Assembly (NCBI GenBank): GCA_963755755.1
Contig: CAVWLJ010000014.1
Location: forward strand, 186,001 to 250,000
Reading direction: 5' to 3'
From: DATKNA01 sp963755755
GTDB taxonomy: Bacteria > Actinomycetota > Actinomycetes > Actinomycetales > Kineosporiaceae
DNA length: 64,000 bases
Part shown: positions 62,583-64,000 of the stretch, in pieces
How positions within the stretch are numbered: the first letter of the stretch is position 1
How the letters are laid out: the number at the start of each line of letters is the position of its first letter
Made by a program: the position numbers and the translations under genes
The notes under the pieces: generated by a model
Told to the model about the DNA's origin: nothing
What the model saw: the letters and a program-made list of their open reading frames with translations, nothing else
Databases searched by the model: none

Positions 62583-63777
62583 CCGCGAACGTTCGTGAGC
62601 CCGACGGCCTCGACGGTGTGTCCGCGCCACTCCACGAGCATCGCGGTGGCATCGTCCTGCATCTCCCCGTCCTGGTGCTCGAGGATCGCGTGCATCAGCC
62701 GCCGCATCGTCTCCGGCGCCGGCCTCTGGTCCGCCTCCTGACGCTGGACGAAGTCCACCAGTCGCTGCACCCCGAAGAACTCCCCGGTGGCCGACCGGGC
62801 CTCCACCACCCCGTCGGTGTAGAGCAGAAGGCGGTCGCCGGGCTCCAACTGCTCCCACGTCGGCTCGACGTCCCCACCCAGCCCCAGCGGGAGACGGGGC
62901 TCGGCGTCCAGGGTCTTGACGACGCGGCCGTCCCGGAGCAGGAGGGGAGGGGGTGGCCCGCGCTCTGCCAGCACAGCCTGCCCGAGTTCAGATCCAGTTC
63001 GGCGAAGACGGCGGTGACGAACCGCTCCGGTCCGAACGTCGTCGCGATCGCCTCGTCGATCGCCTTGATCGTTGCCGCCACGTCCCGCCCCTCGCGGCGG
63101 CTGTTGCGGTAGGCGCCCACGGCGACGGTCGCGAGCAGGCCGGCGTTCAGCCCGTGACCCATGCCGTCGAACAGGGCGAACGAGGCGCGGTCGCCGTCGA
63201 CGGAGTAGTCGAAGCTGTCACCACCGACCGAGTACGGCGGGGCGACGACGGACGAGATCACCAGCCGGTCGGTGCCGAACGTCAGTGGCGGCAGCAGCGT
63301 CCACGCGATCTCGGCCGCCAGGGACATCGGCTGCCGGCGGCGGGTGATGTGGAACAGGTCCCCGTAGTCCTGCTTGACCATGATGATCTCGGCCACGAGG
63401 GCCCCGAACTGGTGCAGGTACTCGTCCTCCGCGCGGTCCTCGATGAACGCGAACTCCAGATGCGCCACACCCACCCGCTCCAGGCCGTCGAGCAGAGGTA
63501 TCCACACCCGGCGGCCCTGGTCCGCCTCCAGCAGCCGCATGTCCTGGAAGCAGCGTCCCGCCAGCGTCGACGCGACCGGCAGCGGCTCCGGGGTCGCCAG
63601 ACCCTCGCGCGGCAGCGGAACCAGCGTCACCTGCTCGTGATCGATCAGGTAGATGGTCACGTTCTGAGCGCCGAGGGCCTCGCCGTGATGCGCCAGCAGT
63701 TCCGCCACCCGATCGGGCGCGCTCAGTCGGGCTGCTTGGAACAGCCCGTTCAGCATGCGGTTCGCCCGGTCGTCCAC
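62579..63777 (-). CDS. GAF-like/SpoIIE-type PP2C phosphatase, one frameshift
   Basis: From GTG 63777. The first 160 residues form a GAF-like sensor. The PP2C/SpoIIE domain follows with V-G-G-D-S-F-D-Y-S, A-L-F-D-G-M-G-H-G-L-N-A-G-L-L-A-T and, after a shift near 62950, L-L-L-Y-T-D-G-V-V-E-A-R and D-D-A-T-A-M-L-V. The first frame turns to low-complexity after W-Q-S-A-G-H-P; one missing C in the run restores it. Acts on phosphorylated anti-anti-sigma factors in partner-switching stress systems; there is no adjacent partner gene. Confidence 0.85.
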
Positions 63778-63844
63778 CCCGTGACGCTATCGCCCGTTTC
63801 GCCGCAACCGCACCACGCGCGTCCCCTCTGACAGGGTGTGCACG

Positions 63845-64000
63845 GTGACGGCGGACGACTGGGACGACCTGGCCGCGACCTTCGACGAGGCTGCCGACCA
63901 CGGCCTGCGGGATCCCGTCGTCCGCGAGGCCTGGCGCCGGCTCCTCCTGCCGGAACTGCCGCCGGCCCCGGCCGTGGTCGCGGACCTGGGGTGCGGCACC
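63845..64000 (+). CDS. class I methyltransferase, 3' end outside window
   Basis: Frame from GTG 63845 (or 63836) is open to the edge. The visible 52 residues begin with D-D-W-D-D-L-A-A-T-F-D-E-A-A-D-H-G-L and reach A-D-L-G-C-G-T, the SAM-binding motif I. It is divergent from the SpoIIE-type gene, with a short gap of about 68 bp. Confidence 0.8.
   Translation, partial: MTADDWDDLAATFDEAADHGLRDPVVREAWRRLLLPELPPAPAVVADLGCGT

Overview
The window is very GC-rich DNA with dense genes, GTG starts and many 4-bp ATGA/GTGA gene overlaps, typical of an actinomycete. F420-type enzymes (two Ddn-like proteins and a luciferase-like oxidoreductase), an LprG-like lipoprotein beside a P55-like exporter, a SigB/SigF-family sigma factor, an LCP cell-wall ligase and GTP-dependent PEP carboxykinase all point to Actinomycetota. 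Pseudonocardiales or a relative is my best guess; this is inference, since no rRNA gene is present.

Layout. 0-7 kb: two GT39-type membrane glycosyltransferases, a GtrA-like protein, a TetR/VOC pair with palindromic operators and a Ddn-like enzyme. 6.5-8 kb: a yybP-ykoY-type (manganese) riboswitch leader ahead of a CaCA-family cation antiporter. 8-17 kb: PAS-LuxR regulator, beta-carbonic anhydrase, an operon for LprG-like lipoprotein, MFS exporter and NAD kinase, a DUF445 protein, a phosphatase and a membrane Rieske protein. 17-23 kb: a stress and signalling block (hemerythrin, SigB/F sigma factor, GAF/GGDEF protein, TetR, LCP protein) and tRNA-Ser(GCU). 23-30 kb: a secreted protein, an SDR, then a six-gene overlapping operon that looks like a small membrane electron-transfer module (two anchored coiled-coil proteins, ApbE flavin transferase, ferric-reductase-like membrane protein, NuoF-like protein, ferredoxin), then an alpha/beta hydrolase and PEP carboxykinase.

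32.6-36.7 kb: a roughly 4-kb island in tRNA-Arg(ACG). A 78-bp direct repeat (76 of 78 identical) starts in the tRNA 3' half and recurs at the far end. Inside are an integrase remnant, an ankyrin-repeat protein and a frameshifted IS256-family element. 36.8-51.9 kb: accessory genes including an MFS exporter, an HD-GYP/LuxR regulator with an unknown partner, a serine hydrolase, a NYN-domain protein, a tachylectin-like propeller fused to an N,N-dimethylformamidase-like region, an F420-type oxidoreductase, a phosphotransferase, a methyltransferase and a decayed LAL regulator. 52-64 kb: a soluble cNMP-domain histidine kinase, a secreted protease with a heme peroxidase, a PadR-ABC transporter operon, an amidohydrolase, a uracil-DNA-glycosylase-like protein and a SpoIIE-type phosphatase.

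Ten genes are recognisable only if one or more single-base frameshifts are bridged (about 17 in all, mostly one extra base, concentrated at 23-30 kb and in the transposase). These are either indel errors in the assembly or real decay. I annotate such genes across their full span and say where the frame changes. No CRISPR array, rRNA or replication origin was seen.
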